Both the position numbers and the translations under genes were made by a program. 64,000 nt of DNA from Gibbula magus (lineage: Eukaryota > Mollusca > Gastropoda > Trochida > Trochidae): assembly GCA_936450465.1 (NCBI GenBank), contig OW388299.1, positions 36,777,548 through 36,841,547 of the forward strand, written 5' to 3'. Shown here piece after piece: positions 1 to 10,833 of this stretch. The notes under the pieces were generated by a model that saw only the letters and a list, made by a program, of their open reading frames with translations, made no database searches and was not told where the DNA came from. The first letter of the stretch is position 1, and each line of letters begins with the position of its first letter.

Positions 1-127
1 GGCTGGTGATTTATTGTGTTATACGAGGCAAAAGCTGCTTAGACAATCATAGGATTGAAGGAGCCTTAGAGATACATATCCCCTGATGGAGCAACATGAA
101 GTTTTTTGTGTTTTTGGTTGAACTGGA

Positions 128-244
128 CCTTCTTTCACAAAGCAACCTTTACTAAGGTTAACCTTAACTCCCATTCTTTAACATTGCACTAAGGTAACCT
201 TAGTGACTTAGTGATCACCTAAGTGCTTTGTAAAATGAGGCCCA
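128..244. repeat. Foldback element (TTTCACAAAGC arms)
   Basis: An imperfect inverted repeat: TCTTTCACAAAGCAACCTTT on the left faces a right arm whose complement begins CATTTTACAAAGCACTTAGG. Both arms carry AAGGTTAACCTTA-like palindromes. The same vocabulary recurs at 48419-48680. Confidence 0.7.
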
Positions 245-575
245 GCACATGTAGATAAATTTGTCCTTGATTAAAAGTAAAATCAGTTTGTAAAACGTAT
301 TACACAATACAATGGCTGTACCCAGTGTCATATCTTAATATATTCTTATGTAATTGTGGAGCAGAAAATATTGTCTATCACAAACTAGTGCCATCAAAAT
401 TTGTACTTGCATCTCCTCTATGGTAGCGTGAAACATTTTTTTGACATTTTTCATAAAATAAATAATATTTTATTTTGTTCCAATATTCAGAACAAAACAA
501 AATGTTTAGTTCAGTGTTACAATTTAAAATCACTTCTTTCAATGGCATTTAGAAGTTAGTTAGATGAAGGAGAAC

Positions 576-715
576 AAGTTTTATGGATGTACAACTTCTT
601 TATTGTGGAAGTGTGACGTTTCAGACGCGGGCAGATTCTAGCTTGATAATGGTGTTAGAATCTGCACCGAAAAGTCACACTCCTGCAATAAAGAAATTGT
701 ATATCCATAAACTTT
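576..715. mobile_element. Foldback MITE, family with ACAACTTCTTTATTG arms
   Basis: Arms of about 65 bp: TTATGGATGTACAACTTC on the left, and TTATGGATATACAATTTC read from the right on the other strand, followed inward by TTTATTG, a GTGTGAC block and CAGATTCTA. A motif GCATTTAGAAGT lies just outside and also flanks other copies. No transposase is present. Confidence 0.85.
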
Positions 716-1721
716 AGTCTCCTACAATTTTTTGATACCTAATAACCCAAACTATAATAAACTAAAACACAAAAATAATTCATCTGATCTGATTAATAAT
801 ATTATCTCAATTAAGATTTTCAAGAAGTTTGTGCTGATAAATATTGCTTTAACTGCACTGAAAAACAACTTGATCAATAAATAAATCACAAAGTTCATAC
901 AGCTTTCTTCAAACCAAGTCACAGATGAGTTTCATCTAAAGGGAGATAACTCTGATGATCCCACCTCCAGCTGCCACAAATAATTTCATGTCTGTGGCTC
1001 ATCAACATAATTTATCTGCTTGTGTTGGGAGTGTACATTCCGTTCGAGACCTCGGCTCATTATGTTGCCAGATTCACATGCATTGGCAAACCCTGTCTCT
1101 TCCCTGGGCAACCTTCTCACAGATCTGTACAAGTCTTTTACACCTCACATTCCCTCCAAATGCAGATCTGTCAATGCTAATTTGATGCTCATTATGAATG
1201 CATTTATTAGTTTTGGTATTGATTACATTATATATCATATATTTGGGTCCATGCTTATTGGCCATGTCAACATTTTTTATATTTCATTTCAATGGTATTA
1301 ATTGTATATTTTCTGAATATGTTTGGAGTCATTCCTATTGGTGAATTTAATTTAATATTTGAAAACTTTATGAAATTAGAATTATTTTAAATGTTTTTTA
1401 AAATTCCCATTAATTGTTTAAAAACAAAATTAAAATAATTTTTTAAAATTGTTTTACTAAATATATTTATTAAATAAAGAAGCATTTGATAAATGTTGTT
1501 TGTTTATTTTGCAAACTTGATGTTTATTTCATTGTTGTTGCCTTAATAAATATCAGAATAGCATCAAGATGTCGACATGTTCTCGGTGATTACAACATGT
1601 CATGTGATGATGTAAGTATACTCTAATTAACTATTTGCTTTTAAATATCCTATATTTTGAAAGATATCTTTATCTCCCCCCTCGGCCCCTTTTAAACTTC
1701 TCTATGATAAGCAAGAAAGGT

Positions 1722-1862
1722 TGGATAGGGCAGTGGTTGATCCATTCTTCTGGGCTAACGGTCCTGAGTTCAAATCCTGTTACTGAAAAGCAGAACCATA
1801 GAGGGGGGTTCAGGGGTTCCAATCCCCACCCACCCCTTTGCAAAATTTTACATGTAAATTTG
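1722..1862 (+). repeat. tRNA-derived SINE fragment followed by a G/C-rich repeat piece
   Basis: GATAGGGCAGTGGTTGATCC resembles a tRNA A box; GAGTTCAAATCC, about 45 bases on, resembles a B box. The end of the block (CCCCACCCACCCCTTTGC, then TTTACATGTAAATTTGATGG) is the reverse of a repeat found at 23885-23960. Confidence 0.55.
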
Positions 1863-2278
1863 ATGGACTAAGCAGTTCAACAGTACAGTTCGCTACTAGC
1901 AGATACTAATACCCATACTTGCCGGTTTCACCGCAATGCATTGGCAGAAAAATCTTTTGGCAACAAAAACTGTAATATAAGCGAATGCTCTAAAAAAAAA
2001 TGCCTTTAACCCTGTATCACTTAGCACACCACTGTTATTAACATCTTTTATTCCTTTTCCAAATTGGCATAGCATTTAAGGATTAAAGGTATAGGAGGTT
2101 GTTTTGAAAATTATTTATATAAAAATATCAGTTTGCAGGTAAGATTAAAAGAATAGAATTTTTAATGTAAAGGGAATTATTCGTAGAGATAGATATGTCT
2201 TTAAGCACCTTAGATTGGGATATGGTAACAGATCAGTTGCTTTGAGCCTGAAATTAGGAAGGGGGTTTTCATATTGTA

Positions 2279-2293
2279 AGGGGGGGGGGGGGG
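2279..2293 (+). repeat. Poly-G run
   Basis: A run of about 14 G residues, preceded by a shorter G run at 2259-2265. It could form a G-quadruplex, and length errors in assembly are likely here. Confidence 0.9.
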
Positions 2294-3213
2294 TCTTCCA
2301 TCCTGCCAACCTAAACCTTCATTTCAACAAAAATTGTCTTTTAACAAGGATATTTTTGTTGATGAAAGTCATGGGAAAACAACGTTTTGTGCTTCTCGGG
2401 GCAATGTTCAGAACAATAATTTTCCAAATTTTCCTTTAAAATTTTGTCTCCACAGAAACACCTGGTCATCTTGATCCTTTTAGAAACCATTTGTAAATGA
2501 AACAATGTTACATTTGAGAATACTTATACATTCATTGATAAACACTCATTGGTTCTCTTACAGACAGGAAAACTTATTTTGAAACCGAGACCGTCCACCT
2601 GACAGGCCGACTTTGCCTAGAGCAAGGTCAAGGTCATTGTATATCACCTCCATGGTCTACGCAACGATTACGCATCATCCGACCATATCACACCCTGTCG
2701 ATGTCAACTTTGGACTGAAGTTATCACATCTGTGTGGATGCTTCTTAGCATGATCCGAGCATGTCCCATCTGCCTTAGGTCCTATCTTAATTTGACAGAA
2801 CCTTGGACAAAGCTGTCATGTAACAACATCTTGGCTCAAGGATATTTTCAAGTATAGGTACCAAGAATGTATGTGCAGTTGTACATTACGTTGCTTGGTT
2901 TTTAAATCTAGAAAAAATTTCATATAGCATGTGCTTGTTTTTTAACATGCCGCTTTAATGAATTTTGTCTCATATTTATTATAAATGTATGAAATTGAAT
3001 TGAATTTTATGAAAGACTCAAAATAATGACAGGTAATTAAATACTTTTTTTAGGCTGTGTTTGAAATAAGCAAATATGGAAATGTGAGATGGATCAAGTG
3101 ATAAGAATGTATCTTCTTCTGGTCTTCTACCTTCAAAATTCTTTTTTTAATGTTGTAAACATGCAAAACCTTATGAATTGTTTGGAAAAAATTAACAAAT
3201 GTTAACTACGGAA

Positions 3214-3400
3214 CTGAACTGAACTTTATTAAAAAACTCAGACTGCAAACAGCAGCATAAAGTATACATAAAACATATATACATTTATGCAATATACAAT
3301 ATAATAGGTATGTACAGATGGTGCTTTCAGTAAAGGTACATATGAGGATTATAAAACTTATTTCTTGAACAAAGACAATGATTTTACAAAAATTTGAGAG
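3214..3400 (-). mobile_element. Possible LINE 3' end fragment
   Basis: On the minus strand the sequence ends AATAAAGTTCAGTTCAGTTC, a short-unit 3' tail typical of some non-LTR retrotransposons. A similar AATTCAATTC tail is near 2992-3010. No reverse transcriptase domain is present, so the assignment is weak. Confidence 0.35.
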
Positions 3401-3468
3401 TTTTCTTAAAGTTCCTAGCATGTTAGAATTAAATAAAATATTATATCATTTGTCTAAGCTACCTATAT

Positions 3469-3790
3469 CATGGCGAGCAAGTGCAGTGCAGTGGTTCATG
3501 CATCACCTTATGAATATCGCCAGTGGCTCGGCAACCGTGTCTGCTGTTCTACATGCAGTAAGGTTTAGGTGCAATGCTATTTGAAATTCAGGACAGTACC
3601 ACCCATGGTTCGCTAGTTCCTGTAGTCCTCTTCAGGTTTCACTGCAGTGCACAGCCAAATCGTGTTGCAGGCTTTCTCCCTGCTATAATAGGTTTCACTG
3701 CAGTGCATAGCCGCACTGGTATTGCAGGCTTTATCTGCAGTTATTCTTGCAATCTTGATGTAGGTGAAATAAATTTTAAAGAAGTGTTAA
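3469..3790 (+). mobile_element. Degenerate tRNA-derived SINE
   Basis: It shares the body of the full copy at 5219: GGCTCGGCAACCGTGTCTGC, AAGGTTTAGGTGCAATGCTA, ACCACCCATGGTTCGCTAGT, TTTCACTGCAGTGCA and GGCTTTCTCCCTGC. The TTTCACTGCAGTGCA to GGCTTT segment is present twice, an internal duplication. The tRNA-like head is badly decayed. Confidence 0.8.
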
Positions 3791-4234
3791 AAGCTCTGAT
3801 TGCTTCTTTGTTGGTGCTTCGTTACAAAGTCCAACATTCTTTGGTCCTTCAAGTGTCAAAGAGATACCATACAATAACAAAAATCAATTAGACTGAACGG
3901 AAAGAGCATTACTAACTTACATTTTACCGCAAAAAAATTATAACATCGTGAATTCTAGGTTAGCTTCTTTTTGCCCGAAATACTAAAACATGATGGCAAG
4001 GCTGCTTGATTTCCTGAAAGAAGAGCTACAAAATCATGGTTTGAAGATCTGGGTAATGTGATTTTATGTATGTAGAGATATGATTGATATACTTGCATTG
4101 TATATGTTTGTAATAATAATTATTATTTTGAAAATGTTCTGTGAACATTTTGAAATATTTAGCTCTTTGTTCATCTCCTTTTGTGAGGTAGAAAAGTAAA
4201 GTATTGTTCATGTTTGCTACATCCCACTTGATAA

Positions 4235-4485
4235 AGGCCTGTTCTCACGGAACGTTAAAGTTGCAATTTGTTTAGACGAACGTGCTTGCTTCGGTCTTGC
4301 TCCCAAAAGCTCAGTTGTTACTGAACAAATGTTTACCAGAGATAGTCGCAGCGATCAGTACATTGACTACAATTTGTAGTAACCAACTGAAGTAACACTT
4401 TGAGAACATACAGTCATACCATCTGATGTACATTGTGTGGATACTACAAGTTGTCACTACAAATTGCACAGTGCGAACAGGCCTA
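4235..4485. mobile_element. Foldback MITE with AGGCCTGTTC ends
   Basis: It begins AGGCCTGTTCTCAC and ends with the complement of AGGCCTGTTCGCACTGTGC. TTGCAATTTGT and TGCAATTTGTAGTGAC lie inside the respective ends. About 250 bp and no coding sequence. Confidence 0.7.
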
Positions 4486-4884
4486 AATATGACTTTTCTG
4501 CCTCACTCAAACAGTTGAACTGTTCTGACAAGAAAACATATATTCTCTCAATCTTTGTCTGTATTTTTTTGTCAATATTTCTATCTTGTACAAAATGACC
4601 CAAAAATATAGATGACTATATATGGTCACAAACGATGTTCTTATTCAATGGATATATAACACTTTCTGTGAATGTTTCTTTTTGTTTTTAGTTTTTTATT
4701 GTCAAAAATGGTAATGTTTATTATTTAATGTATTATTTTTGTCCATTTGAGAAGTATTAACAATATTGTCCTAAATGATAATTTAGTATCAATATAAGTT
4801 TTTACTCAAATTTTATATTTTAAAATTTAAGGATGTATTAAGATGTAAATGATTCTTATCATAAAAAACAACCATCTCTTTGAA

Positions 4885-4962
4885 GAGCTTTTAGAAGTGA
4901 AGAAAATACCTGTTAAAAAGCAAGGATCCTGGACAAGAACTTCTTTATTGTGAACAAAAACC
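4885..4962 (+). repeat. Partial copy of the ACAACTTCTTTATTG foldback family
   Basis: GAGCTTTTAGAAGTGAAG is followed about 45 bases later by AGAACTTCTTTATTGTG. This is the same order of motifs as at 545-608, without a second arm. Confidence 0.5.
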
Positions 4963-5156
4963 TTGTTTCAATACATATGCACCTGATAAGCATCATGGAC
5001 CCTTTGAGACTATTGTTTTGGGTCAGCCATGAAAACCAAGTGAAGCACTTCAAAACAAAAATCCTGCGCCCTGGAGTTCAGGAGATTTGGATTGAACTCA
5101 TTTGTTAATTGATGGATACCATGGGTGAAACCCCCTTCCCTCCCCCCTCAATATAT

Positions 5157-5218
5157 GAGGGGGCGGGATAGCACAGTGCTTAGCGGGTTCAGTTTTGGGG
5201 CTTTGGATCAATAGGTCC
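5157..5218 (+). mobile_element. Outer SINE, left part (interrupted)
   Basis: It carries the A-box side of the SINE (GATAGCACAGTGCTTAGCGG) and stops at TCAATAGGTCC. The same 11 bases recur at 5537-5547, where the B box and body of this older SINE resume. A younger SINE sits between them. Confidence 0.85.
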
Positions 5219-5536
5219 GGGGCGGGATAGCGCTGTGGTTAGCGCGTTCGGCTTCGGATCAAGAGGTCAGGGGTTCGAATCCCGCCAGGGGCACGGCAAC
5301 TTTGTCTGCAGTAGAGATCTGTTCTACACACAGTAAGGTTTGGGTGCAATGGTACACTGAAATTCAGGGTAGTACCACCCATGGTTCGCTAGTTCTAGCC
5401 GCATGCCCGCAGGTTTCACCGCAGTGCATAGCCACATGGCGTTGCGGGCTTTCTCCCTGCCAAAATACTAGCAGCCGCGATATAAGTGAAATACTCTTGA
5501 AAGCGGCGTTAAACCCCAACTCACTCACTCACTCAC
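5219..5536 (+). mobile_element. Inner full-length tRNA-derived SINE with CTCA tail
   Basis: About 318 bp. The head has an A box (TAGCGCTGTGGTTAGCGCG) and a B box (GGGTTCGAATCCC), the RNA polymerase III promoter of a tRNA-derived SINE. The body includes GGTTTCACCGCAGTGCATAG, GCGGGCTTTCTCCCTGCC and GCGGCGTTAAACCCC, and the tail is CTCACTCACTCACTCACTCA. It is flanked by the exact 11-bp duplication TCAATAGGTCC (5208-5218 and 5537-5547). This is the best-preserved copy in the window. It moves by target-primed reverse transcription using a partner LINE. Confidence 0.93.
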
Positions 5537-5547
5537 TCAATAGGTCC

Positions 5548-5740
5548 AGGGTTCGAATCCCGCCAGGGGCTCAGCAATCTACATGTAGTAAGGTTTGGTT
5601 GCAATGCGACACTGCATTGGTGTTTGCAGGCTTTCTCCCTGCACTATTACTAGCAGCTTTACTGTAAGTGAAATACTCTTGAAATGGCATTAAACCCCAA
5701 CTCACCTCACCGCACCAAATCACCTCACCTCACTTTTAAT
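5548..5740 (+). mobile_element. Outer SINE, right part
   Basis: It resumes at the B box (AGGGTTCGAATCCCGCCAGG) and continues with a shortened SINE body (GGCTTTCTCCCTGCACTATT, GAAATACTCTTGAAATGGC), ending in CTCACCTCACCGCACC and similar CTCA-like units. Confidence 0.85.
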
Positions 5741-5994
5741 ATGTGAATACCACCCCACCTCCCAGATCAGCTTATGAGGATCCAGTCAATCAATCTGATG
5801 AAGGAGAGTGAACCTTTGCTCCAAAATGTTGTGTATAGTTACAATAAAGAACTTGTCATCCAGAAATCTTGCTTTCTTATAACCCATCTCAATACGATTT
5901 TGCTTTATGTAAATGATTTTGAAATGTTTACACTAATATTAAGAGCACTTTGTCCATTGTAACTTCAATGATGTCATGATGATTAAGTCCTTTT

Positions 5995-6156
5995 TACAAT
6001 AGAACACGGATATAGGGAACAAACGGACATAGCGAACACATTTATCAGTCCCGTAACATGAGCAATGATGACAGCCAAACGTGATTAGCGAACAACAGAT
6101 ATAGTGAACTAAATTCTTTGGTCCCTTGGAGTTTGTTATATCCGTGTTCTAATGTA
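5995..6156. mobile_element. TA-flanked MITE, AGAACACGGATATA family, copy 1
   Basis: About 162 bp including flanking TA. The ends are TACAATAGAACACGGATATA and, from the other strand, TACATTAGAACACGGATATA. The interior has AGCGAACA-type repeats. Terminal inverted repeats with TA target sites point to the Tc1/mariner/pogo superfamily. A better copy is at 45721-45881. Confidence 0.88.
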
Positions 6157-6423
6157 ATCTGATACTTTGATTAATGACATCATTGAAGTGACTATTTAAA
6201 CTAGAATGCATCACAGCAATGTTCATTGTTATCCATGTCTCATTGTCAGTGTACAGATGCAAAGATGCAATCTTCCCAACTGGTGACCATTTGTACAACT
6301 GTTTCATTGTTAATACCCCCTCGACATTGTCAATAAAATATTTTGAATATATGCTTGAGACTGTTGTTCTGATAAACATTTAACTTTATAAGTGATATAT
6401 TTAAAGAGAGGGTTATCTTGGGG

Positions 6424-6688
6424 TACCGTAAATCCTTAATTAGACGCCTGCCTTAAATAGAAGCCTGCCTCGAATAGACGCCCTTGCACAGAGCTTTCTG
6501 AAAACAATAAATGCCTGCCTTAATTAAACGCTGGTTAAACCGAATTTAGATTTTATAAGTGCTGTTTCCTATCATAGTCGTCTGTCTCTACAAGCCTTAT
6601 TACGAAATAGACGCCTGCCTTAGACGCCTATGGTGCAGACAGTTTGAAAAAAAATAGTAGCCTTGCGTCTAATTAGGGATTTTCGGTA
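6424..6688. mobile_element. TA-flanked MITE, CCGTAAATCC/TTAATTAGACGC family
   Basis: 265 bp with ends TACCGTAAATCCTTAATTAG and, from the right, TACCGAAAATCCCTAATTAG. AGACGC follows both. The interior repeats the phrase GACGCCTGCCTTA several times. TA flanks suggest a Tc1/mariner-type non-autonomous element. Confidence 0.88.
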
Positions 6689-7002
6689 CTTGTTATGGAA
6701 ACGAAATTCAAAGGGACACTCCTGCATATATATATATGTATTAATACATGATTACAACCCGTTAGTTGAAACCAACCTGAGGGTAATACTTTGAACGCTT
6801 TACATTGGACCATTTGATAAAAACTGGAACACATCCAATGAAAAATAAAAACAAGTGGAGTCATTCATCGGCACTATGATTATGGAAAGCTTTGCTGGGG
6901 CTAAACATGACATTGTTGATCAGTCTTTTGATAAGTTATTTGTGAATATTTTATCAATATATATGTTTTATTGTTGAATAGATGTAAGATTACTAAATTT
7001 GT

Positions 7003-7263
7003 AGGGGGTGGGATAGCGCAGTGGTTAGCACATTCGGCTTCGAATCCCGCTAGGGGCACGGCAACTTTGTTCTACACACAGTAAGGTTTGGGTGCAATGC
7101 TACACTGAATTTCAGCGTAGTATCACCCATGGTTCGCTAGTTCCAGTTGATGCTCGCAGGTTTCACCGCAATGCATAGCCACATAGCATTGCGGGCTTTC
7201 TCCCTGCCATAATAGCAGCCGCGATATAAGTGAAAAACCCCAACTCACTTCATCTCCCTTCAC
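7003..7263 (+). mobile_element. SINE copy with B-box deletion, flanked by long direct repeats
   Basis: Same family as 5219-5536. About 21 bp between two TTCG motifs in the head is missing, which fuses GGCTTCG to AATCCCGC and removes most of the B box. The body and the CTCA-like end are present. Direct repeats of about 45 bp, imperfect, lie at 6957-7002 and 7265-7313. Confidence 0.9.
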
Positions 7264-10200
7264 CTCAATATATATGTTTTAATGTTTAATAGATGCAAAA
7301 TTACTAAATTAGTAAAAATTCTCATTTCGCGTAAGCAACGAAACAAAATGGCATATACTCCCGATAAAACTCTTTCTTGGGTGTTTGACTTGGGGTCAAG
7401 AGGTCCAGAGTTTGAATCATGATAGTGCTTGGTGTTTAATTTGTTGTGAGCTGTTCGACACAAATTTGACAGTTGTCCTTTAGAATGGTTTCACCTGTGG
7501 AGTGAGTTTTAGCAAATATCCGGGAGTTTCATAAAAACACAACCATTGACTCTGTAGATCATTTGGTCTTCAAGCTTATTTCATTCACTGCAATATGTTA
7601 TCACAAACTTAACACTGTTTTGATTGTTCGAGTAACAAGTTCAGCATCCCGCAGACATCCACTCCAGGTATGTTTTCAAGGTCAGAGAACAAGATTGGAA
7701 CAATTTGTGTCAGTACCTCCATTTTGAGTTGTTTCAGCTTTCATAAATTCATAAATTTGTATGAAAGAACGTAAAGTCTTCACTAACCTCAGTCATCTTG
7801 CTGTTTTCAGAATTTTACAGACTCTCTTATGTTATGGTCCAACAATTTAGTTATACTTCTAGCCCCATAGGCTATTCTCAACAACACATGACACCTGTGT
7901 AACTTAGACACAAAGTTTTGAAATCTGTTCAGCGGGGTGGGTGTGTGTTTGGTGGGGTTACACCCCTGTTTTGGGGCGGTTGTCGCACTGTCTAGTGTTG
8001 ATGTGATTGGATAAAAAAGGAGGGAGTTTGACCCCCCTAAACACTCCCTAAATCCCTCCCCTTCTTCTCAATTCCCCTTGGACACTGCTGTTTGAACATC
8101 AAGCTGTATACACATGGATAGACATAACAGAATTCATTGTCCATTCATCCCATCAAACATTGCATTTGCTGTCTAATCATCCAATCAAATGATAACAAAA
8201 TCTTCTGAGAGTAAAATTCTAAGTTTTTATTTCAGGTTGATTGAAGATAGACAATAACACATTGACATCGTTTGTTGCAAATTCGCTACGTTTACTATAC
8301 ACCTGGCGATTTCTCGGTGTCTGGCTTTGTTAGCCACAGACTGAGGGGACATATACAATGTGATTTTAACCTCTCACCGCGGAATTCAAATAGTTAAGTT
8401 TTTAAATTGCAGTTAACACTTGACAGCAGTTCCTATGATGTACAAAAAGGACATCCTGACCTTATTTTAGAAGGTCAAGGTTATTGACCTCGGTGACGTC
8501 TGCTCACTGGAACCGAACAGGCAGCCAGAGCGAAAGTGCCGCAATCAACCTACAGAAACATGAATGAATTGACCGAAAGTTGACCCCTTGTAAATAATTT
8601 TGAAATGTCTTCAATGTAGGAAGATAGGATCTTACAACGAACAGTCTCAATCCAGCTGAGTCTGTGCAGATTCCAGTTTCAGCGCCACCAAAGTCCACTG
8701 AGAGATGGAAAAGTCAGAAATCAGTACAATTGAACATTAAAATCGTTGGCTTTACACATATAATATATGGACCATAACAACCATCTTCTTAGTTCAAAGT
8801 TATACACTCATGCAAATGATCGTCTTCATAACACTGAAATAAATAAATAATAAATAAATAAACTGAAAGAGGAGGGATGTATAAGCTTGCCCCTAGGGAC
8901 GAGCACACCCCCATCACAAGTACTAGGCTAGATGCATGTTTATTAACCCTTTAAGTGCTCTTTCAAAGCTCCAGGTATTTCTGATCAGAAGCACACCAAG
9001 GGGTAACAGAATATGAGTACAAATTCTCAGCACAATGTCACTAAGAACCCCCCACCCGTACCCCCGCCCTAACCCAGAGCTAGCTCAGGAACCCACCTCC
9101 CTCCTAACCGTGTCCACAATTGCGGACACCCTCCTAACATGGAGAAAAGCAAGCAGGCAAGCCAGGGATACTGTGAAACGACACGATTGTTAGAGAACAT
9201 GGAGGCATGCGACCTCGCAATGTTACGTGGTCCCAATATTTGGGTACCAACCAGTGGTACCGACCACGATAGATCGAACTCAGTCATTAAAACACACTAC
9301 GTAGCAGGTCTTCGGATGGAACAATCATCAGACAGGCTGTAAACAGTTGTACTGATAACGTTATATCCCACAGCAAGGCGGTAGGACTCTGCTCGCCCTA
9401 TATCTAGTTTACTTCAAAATAGTCCAATGAAATATGTCAGAAAAAATAAGCCTCATCATGCCTGGAAAACCAACGCTTTTTTGTATATCGGATGTCATAT
9501 TCCCGTGCTTCTAACTTCCCTTTAACATGAGTTTGTCAAATTGGACATTCAATGATTTAGCTCACATGTACGCCAGAATGTCAATACAGACGCCTGGCAC
9601 CACCAGAGATGAAACACATGGTACATGGTACACAACAGGTAACAAGTTGAATTGTGATCACAATGTTTACTGATGCAAGTACATGCAATGCATTCTCAGC
9701 TAGCACAAAAAATAGGTATTACAAATACAGTAATATACAGTAATGTGCAAAAAATCACCTTTACAATTTGCGTCGTAGGCATACAGTACAAGTTGAACAG
9801 ACGTGCGTAATGCTTCGTCATACTTTATACATGAATAGTCACCACCGTTATACACTCATAATAGGTAACCTACATTTCTTCTATCTATCAGCCGTCCGTA
9901 CCAAACAGTGTTTGGTTTCAGACAGAGAAGAAATTATTTTGTCATAATAAACGTGCTTCAGTATACACCGAAGCTTGAGTTAAAACTGCATAACATTGAC
10001 AATAGCCTATTCCGAACCTTCTGCGTTCTAGAGTTTCGCCTGGTGCTGTCGCAGCAACGACAGAACAGAACTGATTGGCAAAAAAATCTACGATAATTCC
10101 TTGTCAGTCCTACCAAGTCTAAAATGAAATTTGAAATAGGCCATTACCAATTGATATACAGTTGACCCCTTAAAAACCCAAGCATTGGCTATACAGGAGA

Positions 10201-10823
10201 CACGGACACAGCTCTTGCAACATCATGGAGCATCAAAACAAGGTCCATCATGTGCAAGACAATAAATATGGACATCAAGAGCGCATAAAATGGTTTTCTA
10301 GAAGCACGTACAGAAGCCGAGTCCACAACTATAAAGCTCAACCCCTTGGGAACACCATTTAGGGGAATATAATCTGTTTGTTGAGCTTAGACGCTACCTT
10401 CTGAAACACGGAAGGGCATAACCTGCGGGAATATCGCTATCGCTATGACACATCAACGGATACACTGAAATAGAGGCTGTCAGGCAGCCAATCCCCTTCT
10501 CGCTTCTGCCATAGGCAGTTCATCGCTACCAGAGTGCCTTGCAGCAGCCTGGAATAATTCAAGATGTCTGCCGTGAGCAGACGATACAGCCTTGTGCAAG
10601 AATCACAGAAAGTTCCCTGAACTGACAACAGTGAAAACAAAGCAAGGGTGTACACTGATTTAGCCCACGTCTTCATACCTCGCTCGCCTTTCTCAAGCAC
10701 TGGCTCTACCGTTGAACGAGGCATGAATTTTCGGGCTGACAGGATATTCATATAAACATCGGACATAATGAGATGCCAAGAAAATCATTCACACACGCGA
10801 AACTTCAAATCAAATAACGACAC
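7264..10823. other. Downstream flank without a recognised gene
   Basis: Apart from a G-rich block near 7925-8060 and the microsatellite at 8834, I see no gene, RNA or clear repeat. The short open frames are unrelated to known families and not supported by splice sites. Confidence 0.6.
8834..8862 (+). repeat. AAATA/AAAT microsatellite
   Basis: A short array of AAATA and AAAT units. Confidence 0.8.
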
Positions 10824-10833
10824 TTTATTTATT
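10824..10833 (-). terminator. Candidate polyadenylation signal (overlapping AATAAA pair)
   Basis: On the minus strand the bases read AATAAATAAA, two overlapping AATAAA hexamers, about 1.8 kb downstream of the GNAO1 stop. Such hexamers are common by chance in AT-rich DNA, so this is only a candidate end. Confidence 0.3.

Noticed and set aside
1555..1615. Possible small exon ending in a GTAAGT donor, with a possible acceptor near 2563
   Set aside because: No coding continuity and no independent support; splice-like words are frequent by chance.
5230..5290. Possible tRNA gene with good A and B boxes
   Set aside because: It continues into a conserved SINE body and CTCA tail and has target-site duplications, so it is a SINE head.
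5302..5667. 121-codon frame
   Set aside because: It lies inside the nested SINEs.
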